Program-made: the position numbers and the translations under genes
The notes under the pieces: model-generated
What the model was told of the DNA's origin: nothing
Seen by the model: only the letters and a program-made list of their open reading frames with translations
Databases searched by the model: none
Assembly: GCA_013399895.1 (NCBI GenBank)
Contig: VXBA01001836.1
Location: forward strand, 1-64,000
DNA: 64,000 bases
DNA from: Serilophus lunatus
Taxonomy: Eukaryota; Chordata; Aves; Passeriformes; Eurylaimidae
Direction: 5' to 3'
Shown: positions 12,891 to 24,480 of the stretch, one piece after another
How positions within the stretch are numbered: the stretch's first letter is position 1
Layout of the letters: each line of letters begins with the position of its first letter

Positions 12891-15531
12891 TCCAGGAGCC
12901 CATATATAACCTGCCTTAGTTTACATCTCCTGGAACTACCAAGGAAAACCTCTCCCACACCATGTGCACATACACACATACATAGGACACACGTAGAAAG
13001 TATTATTTATACTTCCAGCTTTATGCAACCACACGAGGAATAAATCTTGAGAGCCACCTTAACATAAGGGTGAGAAAAATATATCCTGCTTCTTTCTAAA
13101 TGAAGTGGGAAAGACACTTAGGATACCGTGTAATCCCAATACTACCTATTTGGAAAGAAGGTTAGGAAAGATCTGCACCTAGAATGCTGAAAAACCCTTC
13201 TTCAGCAGCTAGCCTTACTGGCTGAGCTCACAGCAACATTCCCACATGTGGTGGTGCAATTACTTCACCATCAGCCACTCAGGAACAGATGGAACTGAAT
13301 TCCAGTCTCTTGGCAAGAGGGACCACTACCACTGTGGGAGCACCTGGGTTTTGCTGGTGAACAAAATCAGAAATTGTTTCTGAAGAACCTCTAAAAGGCA
13401 AGACTATTAATGAATTAATTTTTCTCTGCCTATCTGAGGGACTTGAAGGCAATAATCTTAGACATTATGTACACTGAACACTTGTAGTAAGAACACCAAA
13501 GCCAGAGATCCAGGATGCCCTGCAGTGAAGAGTTGTATCTCATTCTCTTTCACCTACTAGCTGTGGAGTATTTTCTTCTGTGCTTCTTAGGGTGAATCAA
13601 GCATTGTGATTAACCACTGATAAATGAAGCAGGGAAATCCTAATGCACCAGTAATCATGTGAAGAGAACTTCTGACTGACAGTCTCCTACCCAGTGCCTT
13701 GGACTAAGGACAGCTACCTTGGGAAACTATTTTTAGACATCTAATTACATATTTTTATGTATCATAACAGCCTCCACACAAATATTGTTGCTCTGAAGCC
13801 TGTTTTTGAAATCTTTTTTAAAATCAGAGAGGCTGCATCCTGTAAAATGAAGTCATGCCAGTTTGAAACTGGAATCTATTTTCATAAATCTGAGTCTTCC
13901 AAATGCTCTTTGAGAGGTCATGATGGAATGCATTTTCAAGGCGACTGGAGTGTGTTTACTTGTTTGTGGCACAGTATACCTGTCGCACAGGTAAATAAAT
14001 GATTTTAATAACTGGCCTAACTATTTCCCTGTACATTAAAGGAAAGAGAAAATTCATTTCTGTGATGAAGTCCCCAGTCTTATAAAGACAGCTATGACTC
14101 TATTTACATGTGGATGTAACAGTCTTCTTTTTGATACACTCCTCCTATGCTTCTCGTCCTGCTGTAAATGCCACATTCCCACACTGAAATGTCAATTGGT
14201 AGGGTCAAAAGAAAGCAAAATGATCTGTTGAACCCAGGTATGCAGAATAGTCTACTAACCTGTCTTCCTCATTAGCATAGTAGAAACTAATGAAAAAATG
14301 GTATAAATTATTGTGATATCTTGCTCCTTCCAACAGCACCTTCTCATGTTAATTTCATCGACCTGTCCATCTGTCACTGACACAAGCTGTTTAAAGCTTT
14401 TCAGACTACTATTTCTATTTGCCATCAATCCCTCCCCCACCTAGCCTTTTCAAAAAGCTTTAAAGTAAAGTAATATTTTGCAAAAATGGGAACCATATGA
14501 GTTTCTCTGTGCAGCCAGTAAAAATTACAGGGATGGTGTATGTGGTCAATGAAAAAAGCAAACAAGAAGAAGGAACATGTACGCACGAAAATAATTACAG
14601 CAAAGAGAAGTGATAAGGACTATGCTGATGCTCTTATTTGTCCTTGTCAAGAACCAGGGGAATGCAGGCACAAAGTAAGCACCAATGGGGCATGGTGCTT
14701 GGGAAGGCCCTCTAATATTCCTAGCCATGTAGTTTTTGGTGCCTTCATAATTAAATCGGGGAACACAGACTGCTGGGACATATACAAGTCACAACAACTT
14801 GGAGCAACTCATAATTTGCAACATTATAATAATAAAGCAACTCTATGATGAAAAAGCTTTGTAGACCCACTGGTAAGAACTGATTCATTACTGAAGTCAG
14901 ACATTTTCATTAAAGGCTAGATCAGGAAAAAAAAAGTGTGGGTAGGTGACCCACTCAAGAAGTAAGAAATGAAACTGTTGCTGCAGTGCAACCTTATTGC
15001 TGAGCTGCTGCCTTTAGTTCAGCAAATAAACAATCAAATTATTTGCTTTTAAATGTTAAGTTTAGGTTTCTGTTGGAAGTCATTAACTCTCCCCACAGAA
15101 GTGAATAAGTTACAGTAGGGAGCAAGCTGTCAGATAAGCCTGCAGTTGTCAATTGATCTAACTTCACTGATACTAACCCACTAGCATCTCCAACTCTGAA
15201 GACTTCTACCAAAAATTTTACAGCACTGGATATTCACAAAGACATAAAGAAAAAACTAAATTCACTCAGAAAAACAAAATCAAAATAAAAAATACTGGTA
15301 TAGCACCACATTACTTTCAAAATTTTTCAGGGGCCCACAGCACTCTAAAAGAAACACATCTGTAAGATCTGATCTACACCTTATTCAGTTTCCCTGTTGC
15401 CTGAGGATTCGATGAGAACTATGAACCTTGATGTTTCATTAAAAGATTAGCAGCAGCAGCAACTTGTTGCACTAGAGAGTAAATGAAATCTGAGATTCCA
15501 TGATGCTCAGATAAGAACACAATTTTCTTGA
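12891..15531. other. Unique DNA, no gene seen
   Basis: I see no repeat family here. Frames at 13757-14002 and 14540-14848 are short and lack matching splice signals. Confidence 0.55.
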
Positions 15532-15834
15532 GTGCCGCAAGCAGTTACGCTCAATGGCACCTTCCACCAGGAGAGAGTTATTGCAATGGAAAACCCAGTG
15601 TCTGATCAACACCTGACAGCAGCACACCTTTGGGGCATGGTGGTGGTGCCACAGGGATTTAGAGTTGCCTGAATTGGCAGTTTCTGCCACGCTGGTGAGC
15701 ATATAGTTCTCCCCACCTTGGCAGAGGAGGGGACTCCAAAGGAAGTGGAGCCACGGCACGATGAGCTGAATGTTGAGGAACTGCTGCTGTATGAGCTGTC
15801 CTTCCAACTGGCACGAGACACAGCAGCCCTGTAG
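15532..15834 (+). pseudogene. Coding-like block with one internal stop; unrecognised
   Basis: In the frame starting at 15532, 100 codons are open to a TAG at 15832-15834 except for a single TGA at 15670-15672. The translation has balanced composition and little low complexity. Near its end it is acidic and helical-looking (for example EEGTPKEVEPRHDELNVEEL, about codons 64-83). GC is higher than in the flanks. A TGA can arise from CGA by CpG decay, so this may be a decayed exon or retrocopy. No poly(A) tail follows and no clear splice donor precedes the TGA. A 162-codon frame on the minus strand (15472-15960) is codon-aligned with it and uninterrupted, so one is probably the antisense shadow of the other. 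I favour the + strand on composition alone. I do not recognise the protein. Confidence 0.3.
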
Positions 15835-18800
15835 CTGTTTTAATCTGCATTGAGGGGTGGCTCTGCGCCAGGTGCTGGATCTGAAAAGGCCTGAACTCAA
15901 CAAGTTGAGTATCGAGCCTGCAACACTGAAGAGTAAAACAAAGAGAAGTTGCATATCCACCCTTAACTCAGAATATTAGGCTGTAAAATGAGGTCTGTAT
16001 AACACTCAGTTAAAACAGCCTACCTGAGGGATTATAAATCTTTTGCCTTGAAGTGCAACATGTTGACATGGAGAGAAAATGATACTGTGGAAGAGTTATT
16101 TCACTGCATGACAACTGAAATAAGTGTTGTGGAAGCATTTACACGTTTCTTTGGATGTTACCATCCCCTTTACTTTGATAAGATGCAGGCAAAATAGCTT
16201 TCATAACTTTAAAAATCCCTTTTCACTCATATTTTATATAAGCCCCGTAAAACTGAAAGTGCAATATGTTTCCTCACTGCAATCAATCTCTCTTATGCAT
16301 GATTAGTGCCAGAAATACACGTGAACACCTGGTTTGCTATTTTGCAATCTCAGTTTCAGGCTAATATCTTACCATCATTTTCTATCAGCTTAATATTTTA
16401 TCTAAAACACACATACATATACACACGTTTGTATCAATATACTTAAATATATAAAATTTCTGTTTGGAACAAAATGAAAATACATAAGATTTAATTTTTG
16501 TTTGCCTGTATGAGAGTCTGTTGTAAGGAGCAACAGGTACCATAAGAGATTATTAGGAGTAAAACCATTATCAGAAGTAAAACCATTATCAGAATTAGTA
16601 TATGCATTTTTTTCAGGCTCTCAAGAACTGTCTCATATAATATCTTATTTACTAACTAAACTGTGAATATTATAAATGCCATTGCTGAATGGCAAAATGT
16701 GGCTGAGGAATGAGCTGAGATCCTCTCTCCTTCTTACTGGGTTTATTTGAAACTTATCTCAAATAATTTAACCATGCTACTGATAGAACTTGTCAATCTT
16801 CTTCTGAATAGTTTCCCTGATGGGAGACAGCTTTTTTTTACAGAAAAGATTTTCATAAATATATTTACATTTTTTTAAATGAAGATAGGGAATGATTTGG
16901 TTAGCAAAAAATATGTTGGAAGAAAAAATGAAAACATACTTGCTTTCATCTCCACTCTTCATGCTGAAGAGATGATCCTCTCCCACCTAATTCTAATTAC
17001 AGCATGCAACACAGCTAGAGCCTCCAGGCTTCAGTTCATTCACAAAGCCAGTGAAAAAAAATTTGATACGTTGAGAAGACCTTTCCACTTCTTGCTCCTC
17101 TTCTGTCAGTTGACACAATTTGGAACAAAAAGGGATCATAAATTATTTTTTTTACCTGGAAGTCAACTGGTATTCTGCACACAGACAATTATTCTGCTGT
17201 GAAAATTATCTTCTGAAGGAAGAAAAATTTTCATGGCATACAGCCAAATCCAGTTCTTCAGCATTGCTGGGCTATGACTACTCAGGGAGCCAGAAGCCCC
17301 TTCTGTACAGCTCAGATCCACAGTATTCATTCTTCAATAACCTGTTTTTCAGCTTTTGAGGTCTCAAGAAAACACACAAAATATCATTCAGTATTATAGA
17401 ACTGATTTTTTTTTTAATTTTCCCAGTAAGAAAAGATGACAGTCAGTATTCTTCTTTAATGAGTTACTTTACAGTGTTTAGAAATTTGCCTTCCTTCTAA
17501 CACTGATCTCAAGACAATGAACTCAAATATGCACCAGGAATTTTGATCATCCAGAAAATGAAAGTGAAAAAAACCCCAAACCAAACCAAAAGAAAACAAA
17601 ACCAGCTTCAGAATTATTCTGAACATAAAAATCCATCTGTAAATTTAAAGATCAAAGAATCTGACTTATGGCTAATTGAGCTTTAAAAAACAGACTTCTC
17701 GGGTAAAAAAACCCAACTTATTATAAAACTTTTCTGCAATTAAACATAAAAAGTAAATATAGGGTAATATTGAGACTGCCAAAATATTCAGAAGGTTATA
17801 GATCATAATTTTTCATTTGTTACCCTCAACATTCTGCTGGAAAAAACAGATGTTAAATACATCATAATACCTCAAGTACTGTTTGTTTGAGAGAAGCAAA
17901 ATGTACTCATTATGTTTGACTTTTATTTGGAGGTATGAATTTACTCTGAGAAGTGGAAAACTAAATGTCCTTAAACCATGCCTGCAAACCCGTATGCGTC
18001 AAATCTCATGCAATATATATCGAGAGAAAAAGGTTTCCTTAACCTTTGAGTCTTGATAGGACTTGGAAATGAAACACCAAATCTAGCTTCTGAACTAACC
18101 TAATATCTTGTCTGAACACAGTAAAGTCAATGTGGAAGGTAAGTAGCTCCTCACAGACTGCAATTTATCCAATAATTAAATCCTTTTTTCTCTTATGTGA
18201 AAAGGACATCCAAGCCGACGTCAGTTTTAATTAATACACTAATCATTATGAAGTTATTCAAAGATGAGGTTCACTTGGTGCCCGATCTGAGAGCTATTAA
18301 TTTTAGAAGTTTTCCAGTCATCTTCAGGCATTCCTGATGTTAACTGGTTGTTGCATGGTGTTTCTGTTTCCCTACTCGACAGAAAAAGCAAAACCTTCAT
18401 AAAAAAAAAGTAGGAAGATCAAAAGCATTCCGAGAGAAAGAGGTGCCCATACAAAGTGTGAAAGAGGTTGCCTGAGCATTCCCGTGGAAATGGCAATGAA
18501 CATAAACAACCACCCTGTAAACAACAAGAGGTTTCCATCAAGACTGCTTTTGATAGAAAGATGAGTCTTTACAAAGCTCTTTGGTTTGTGTTTTTTGGTT
18601 GAAAATCTCCAACATGTTGTCATAATCTTGTGAACCTGCTACAGATCAATGTTTCCACGAGCTACACTCTACAGACAGATTTCATCCCATTTGATGCACA
18701 TATTCCTTTTTAAGAGGGAAGATCATGCTTCATGATGGGATTTATGGTGCATGATGGGATATATATTTCGGCCAAGAAGAGAGGTGGGAGAATGCAGCAA

Positions 18801-20706
18801 CCCAGGCATAAATCCCATGAGACAGTCTAATAAATTTCCAAGAACCAAATTACTTGCCTGTCAAAATAATTTGTCGCTAGACCAAAGTATTATAAAAATT
18901 ATGTTTTATTTGAAAAATTGATATGTTCATTAAGGACCAAGTTATTACTAACATTTTTTTTTCATTCATGTTTTCCTTTCTCAAAGAGCAACAAAAAATA
19001 GTATTCCATGAAGAATTCTTTTTTCCACTTCAGTGTCCAAGGTAAAAAAGAACAGAAAATCAAAGATCAGCTTGATCCAAGTTGAAAAAGAAAAAAAAAC
19101 CCTTGAAATGAATGCCTGCCAAAAAACATTCTTTACCTAATAAACATTTTGTTAAATTCCAGGAAATAAAAAATTACATTTGGCAAATCTAGCTTTACTC
19201 TCTTCAAAGCTAAAAACCCTATTTTACGTCCTTAATGAAACCTTCCTGTAAAAGTGAAAAGTTTTTTCATGGAAATATCAAAGAAAACATTTTGATCCTC
19301 CTGATGAATCTTCCTCCCACTCACAAACACTTTTCTTAGTTTCATCCAATATTGTAAATGTTATTACTGTGAAATTGTATTTTTGGAGAATAAGAAAGAC
19401 AAGGCAATTAGTAACTGAAATATTTACATAATTCTGCAGTGTCTTTTGAACCCACCCAATCATATTTTGTACTGCCCATGAACATTACTTAAGAGAAAAT
19501 TAACGCTAAGATGTTTCTCCAAAGCCTCTTGAAGTCAACCTAAAGACTCCAAATTACTTCACTAAACACTGGATCAGGCTCTTTGGCATCTGGATTTGGA
19601 AAGTTTCATTGCCCTTTTTGCCAGTTCTGACAAAAGCTATTTGAGTTGAATGTTGTACATCCAAATGGACAGCAAATAACTGATCAGAACAAAAAAAAAA
19701 AAAAAGGCAGGATATGTTTTCATTTAAATTGTATTGCTTAGGTCAGCTCTGCAGATTTATATCATTCTTCATTCTGCCAAGTTGGCATTTATATTAGTTC
19801 AAATAATGAGTGCATCCAGTTGAAAATTCTGAAAGAATTAGAAACAGATTGGGTTTTTAAAAATATTTAGAAATTTGCAAATCCAAAGACGTCACCAGCT
19901 ACCCAGTCTCTCTATATTTTTTCTCTCTTTATTTCTCGTGACACTGTCATGACGACAAACACGATTCTGCCACAATTTCTGCTAGAGCACAGAACAAGAT
20001 CATAAGACAGAACCACAGCAGAGACAGCTCAACGTTACAAATCTCCTAATTTTCAGTAGCAATTTTGTTAATACCTGAAGAATGAATGTGACTATTTTTG
20101 CTTATATTAAGCATACTAAGGCCTGTAAGAGGTAGGTATCAGGGATCCACTTCCATTTACTAGGACAACAGTTTTTGCATGGCAAAAATACATCAGTGAT
20201 CTTGGGTGTGAACAGGAAGTTGAAATTTGCTATTCATCCAAGTCCATAGGTATATTGACTGTACCGGTTTTGATCATACTAAAGAAACACATGCTGCCAA
20301 TCAAAGCCAGAAACACTTTAAGAAGTGTCACTGCACCATTTCAACACTCCAGGCTTATTTCCCAGCATCAAATAAAGCTACTCTGAAGAGCCAAGCGGGA
20401 GATGTGGAAGTTTTAAGTTCCAGAAATTAAAGAAAATATAAACAAGCCACCCAAACCAAGCACTGAGGTTACACTGGCTGGAATATTCTGGGCCATCTGT
20501 ACAGCTTTGCTCAGGAATGTGTATAAGGCTTCATGTTTGGCAGGAGTTTGGCCTTGACAAACTCTTGTAAACCTTGCATGACCAATAGACCTTGAAGTTT
20601 TAGCACTAATCATGAAACAGGGCAGTGTGCTGTAAAGCTTTATCAAGTTGATTTGGTTTGTATTGAGTTGGGGTTTTTGTTTTGTCTTTCCTTTTTTTTT
20701 TTCTTG
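15835..20706. other. AT-rich unique DNA, no gene seen
   Basis: A perfect 18-base tandem duplication lies at 16558-16593, and 'catgatgggat' is repeated at 18730 and 18750. Otherwise I see only scattered short A/T tracts and chance frames. Confidence 0.55.
16558..16593. repeat. 18-bp perfect tandem duplication
   Basis: The unit agtaaaaccattatcaga occurs twice head to tail with no mismatch. The lack of divergence suggests a recent slippage or duplication event. Confidence 0.95.
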
Positions 20707-20728
20707 GTGTGTGTGTGTGTGTGTGTGT
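20707..20728. repeat. (GT)11 microsatellite
   Basis: Eleven uninterrupted GT units follow a T-rich stretch. A tract of this length is likely to be polymorphic. Confidence 0.95.
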
Positions 20729-23720
20729 CTTGATTCTTCTGAAAATTGTTGATAAGTTCATCCTATCTTCAATCTTCTCACCTTCAATCCCACTAATTTA
20801 GCAGCTGTGTTTGGAAAAAAGTTGAAGATCTAGGCTACATCCACAGTCAAGTGATGCTTCTTTGATCTGCATATGCTCCTTCCCTCTCCTAAGGCCTGTT
20901 AGGATACACTTCACACCTTGAAGCATTAAATGGAAGTGCTCAAAGGCACATGAGTCCCGACTTGCCTTCTGCAGAGCACTCTCAGCATGAGTTTTTATGA
21001 ACACAGCTTCCTCATCACCATCTTCCTACCACCTCACAGTGGGCTGGTGCAATGATGGAGCAGGAGTATCTGAAATGGAAAAAACCCTCTGACTGATAGG
21101 ATGGCCTGAGAAAGCAGCTTAGGCTTGGGTTCTGACCAGAAGGTGGTGCAGTGCTAGCACCCAAAAGCAGAAATTACAGCCAAATCATGTTTCTACCACA
21201 GCCAGAGAGAAAGTGGGAAAGCAGTTGCCTCCCTGACTTCCAGTTTTCCCTGGCTGCATTGACAGAAGAATTGAATGAATCCACAGTTTGAACGCTGGCT
21301 CCACAGTGACGCTGTAGCCCTCTCATGTAAGAGCTGGCTTGGCATCTCTACCAGAAGAACATCAGTTTTCATTCATCTCTGCATGCTGCCTTAGAGTTTC
21401 CCAGATGGGAACACCTACATCTATGGTAGCACCTGCTAGGACAGGAAAATACTCTTAATCATAGGCTCTAGGGACTAGCACTACGTCAACCAAAGAAAGA
21501 GAAAGAAAGAGCAAGTCACAAAACCATCATGCACTGGGGGAAAAACAGACTTAGGCAGGATTAGGGGACAGGTTTAGCAGCAGGGTTGGTGAATCACTGC
21601 ACGGTTTCCATGCCAGAGCATGTTTAAACATTAGATAAATTTTGCCTGTAGTGCATATGCTGCTTACTGTTCTGTGCAGTGGAGTGGGAAAGCAGCAACT
21701 TCATAGCACATGAAAATAGGGAAAAGTCACCAGGGAGCAGATTCTGTCTCACTTTCTCCTTCAGAGCAGAATCCTGTCATGCAAGAAGCCTCACTACTTG
21801 CACAAATGTTGCTGGTTGCCCGCTGGCACTTGAAGCAACACCATGGTGCTGTGTTCGTGAAAAGCAGCATAACAAGCCCTGCTAGTTATTGTGTCGTGCT
21901 GTCATGGCACAGGGAAAGGATTTCCCACCCAGAGATGATAAAGCTGCAGAACTGCAGCAGAGGAAATTAACTCAGACCTGGATGTCCAGACTGGATTCAT
22001 GTAGCACTTGCTGGCGTTATTTTTAATTTTGCTNAGCTTTGTAGGCTGGTGAGGGAGGGAAGGCAGAGCAATGGGGACTGGAGGTCAAGGAGGATCCCAG
22101 CAATGGTGAGTCACCAGAGCTTGATATTTATTTAACAAAGAATATGATTCTAATTACTGCAGAGGCAATAGCTGCTGTGAAACAGCATGAGACAGCATGT
22201 TTTTCATCGAGCTCAGCAGGGTGAGCAGTAAAAGCTCAACAGGGGAATACAGTTATACATCGACCTGCTCCTATTCCATTGCTGTAGAGGAGGACAAGCA
22301 TGGCCTGGCACCCCCAGGAGAGTTAGATGTGTGCATGTCTTTCTGCTCATCTGCTTCCGAACCCCCTGACAGGCTATGATGGCAGGCGTCAAAAAACCTG
22401 CTCATAATCTAGTCCAATGTAATAACCAAGAATTAAGCTACTTCTTTTTTATTTTGACCCGCCTTGCTCTGCAACCAGTTGTTCTTGTCCTGAAAGCAGA
22501 TGCCATCAGTCGGTGCCAGCAGTGTTTCCTGATGAGCCTGCTGCTCTTGAGCATCTCCCAGGGCTGGCAGATTGGCCCTGTTTGGAGACATATGGTAACA
22601 TGGACACCACTGAAACAACTCTGGAGGCCCATAGGTACACAAACTACACACATATACAAATCCTCAAGAAACAGAAACACTGTGTTCTGTCAGCACCGGT
22701 TAACACTGCTGCCTAGAGCCTGGTTTTCAAATAAACAAAGTATTTGTTTTCCTAGCTGGAAGTGTAAAGTGAGACAGAGAGGATCAAGAATAAATCTCTC
22801 TTGGTGGGTCACAAAGAAACTGTGCTCTTAGTGAGGTCAACAGCAGATGCTGACATGGTGACTAGAGTCAAAGAAGGTGACAGAAACACAACCTCCCCAA
22901 AAGAAAACAGGGGAAAACTCTCTTCCATCCCTTCTGCTTCTCTCACATCTGCCTATAGGACCAAATAGCTTCAAGCTTCCGAGTGCCTGTGTCAGCATCC
23001 TTTTTAATTTGTGAACACCACCACCTCTCTATTGAACGCCAAGATGAGTCTAGGGGAGACGCTGTCCCACAGTAGTTCCTCTGCTCTCTGCATTTTTTAC
23101 AGTTTCAGACCTCAAGATACATCTCAAATATCGAGTAAAAGGATGTTTGAGAGGAAACACTTCAATGCACAGGCATGGATATTGCACAAGTAAACTCAGA
23201 TAATTCTGTCCCATATGCACACAATAAGAATCAGAAATAGGTCCTTTCGACCCTTGTTCACAGGTAGCTCAGAGAAGTGTCTCCTGAGGCTCCTCCTAGG
23301 TTAACTAGATTCACTTGCCTTCGGCAATTCTTTTCAAACCAAAATAACTCCAGATGTTCAAACAAAGCACAGCATTTATTAATGTGATCCAAGGATGATG
23401 CTTTCAAAATACTTTTAGGTTTGTATTAATGCATTATAAAGAGAGAAAAAAACCCAATCATTAGCTTCTAAAAACCAGTACTATACAGTAGGATATAAGC
23501 TCTCTGCATGAAGATATAAAAATTTTTAGCAAGCCCAGATGAGATCTCCAAGATCATTTTGCCTTGCCAAGAGCCTCACCCAGCCATTTCTGCATGAGGC
23601 CAGAGCTTCTATGTGAGCTACACTGTATCTTATTTGAAAAGATACTGATCTTCATAAAAAGATTGGAGAATTCCCCATGCCCCTAAGGTAAGTTATTCTA
23701 ACAATTAATTATGCTCACTG
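20729..23720. other. Unique DNA, slightly GC-richer, no gene seen
   Basis: The 151-codon + frame at 22376-22831 and its minus-strand shadows have no recognisable content and no convincing splice sites. A single N at 22034 is not in a homopolymer. A short GAAA repeat lies near 21495. Confidence 0.5.
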
Positions 23721-23780
23721 AAAAAAAAAAAAAAAAAAAGGAAAATCAACAACCCCCCCCCCCCCCCCCCAAAAAAAAAA
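23721..23780. repeat. A19, C18, A10 homopolymer cluster
   Basis: A19 (23721-23739) is followed by a short mixed stretch, then C18 (23753-23770) directly abutting A10 (23771-23780). The minus strand therefore carries G18. Exact lengths are doubtful because such runs slip in vivo and during sequencing. Confidence 0.9.
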
Positions 23781-23929
23781 CCGAACAAAAAACTCAAACC
23801 TATACAAAACCAAACCAAGCCAAAGAACCACCACAACAAAAAAATCCTTCTATTAACTTATCTAAATCTGACTAGCTTCAGCTTTCAAGTCTTCCAATGG
23901 CTTTCTGCCACTTACTGGTTTAAGATCAT

Positions 23930-24480
23930 TCAGTGTTGAAAACCTCTTCCCCATGTAGGTACTTGCATATTCTAATTACGTCACCTCTTAATGTTTCTGG
24001 ATGAAGTAAGTAGATTTAACTTCTTAAAAGTTCTCACTGTAAGACAGAATTTTTTCCCAACCTCAAATAATTCCTGAAACTTCTTCCTGCACCCACACAG
24101 ATTTTCCAAAATCCATCGTGAATGTGGAGCAGGATTAAAAACAGTACTCTGGTGCTACTCTTATTTAATAGCTCTAATTCCACCTCCTCACATCAATTGG
24201 ATGTAATAGGCATATAAAGACCATTTAATGTCTGACTTGATTACAGCATCACTCAGAGGACACTTGTTTATAAGGGTTACCCATCAATCCTCAGCCTATT
24301 TGGGGTTCAGTCAGTTCCAAATTTCAGCAGTCCATGCTAAAATTCCACATGTCACTCTCTTGTTTAATTTATTGGCCTTGCATTTGGCCATGTGGAAAAA
24401 TCCTCAGGTTGTGAGGGTCTGTCAGCCCAAAGAATTCAGATGGATCTTCATAGTTAAATTCTCTCACCAGAAGTTCTTGT
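23930..24480 (-). mobile_element. Ancient CR1-like LINE fragment, antisense
   Basis: Segments match, in order, the antisense of old amniote CR1 (L3-type). They are 'cccatgtaggtacttgca' near 23952, 'cacctcttaatgtttctg' near 23981, 'cttaaaagttctcactgtaag' (split; near 24023-24043), and a 'tttggccatgtggaaaa' region near 24385. Divergence is high and there are gaps. The 89-codon + frame at 24228-24497 lies inside it and is not a gene. Confidence 0.6.

Noticed and set aside
22376..22831. 151-codon + frame with open frames opposite
   Set aside because: No recognisable content, no acceptor/donor pair, and open frames on both strands point to stop-poor noncoding sequence.
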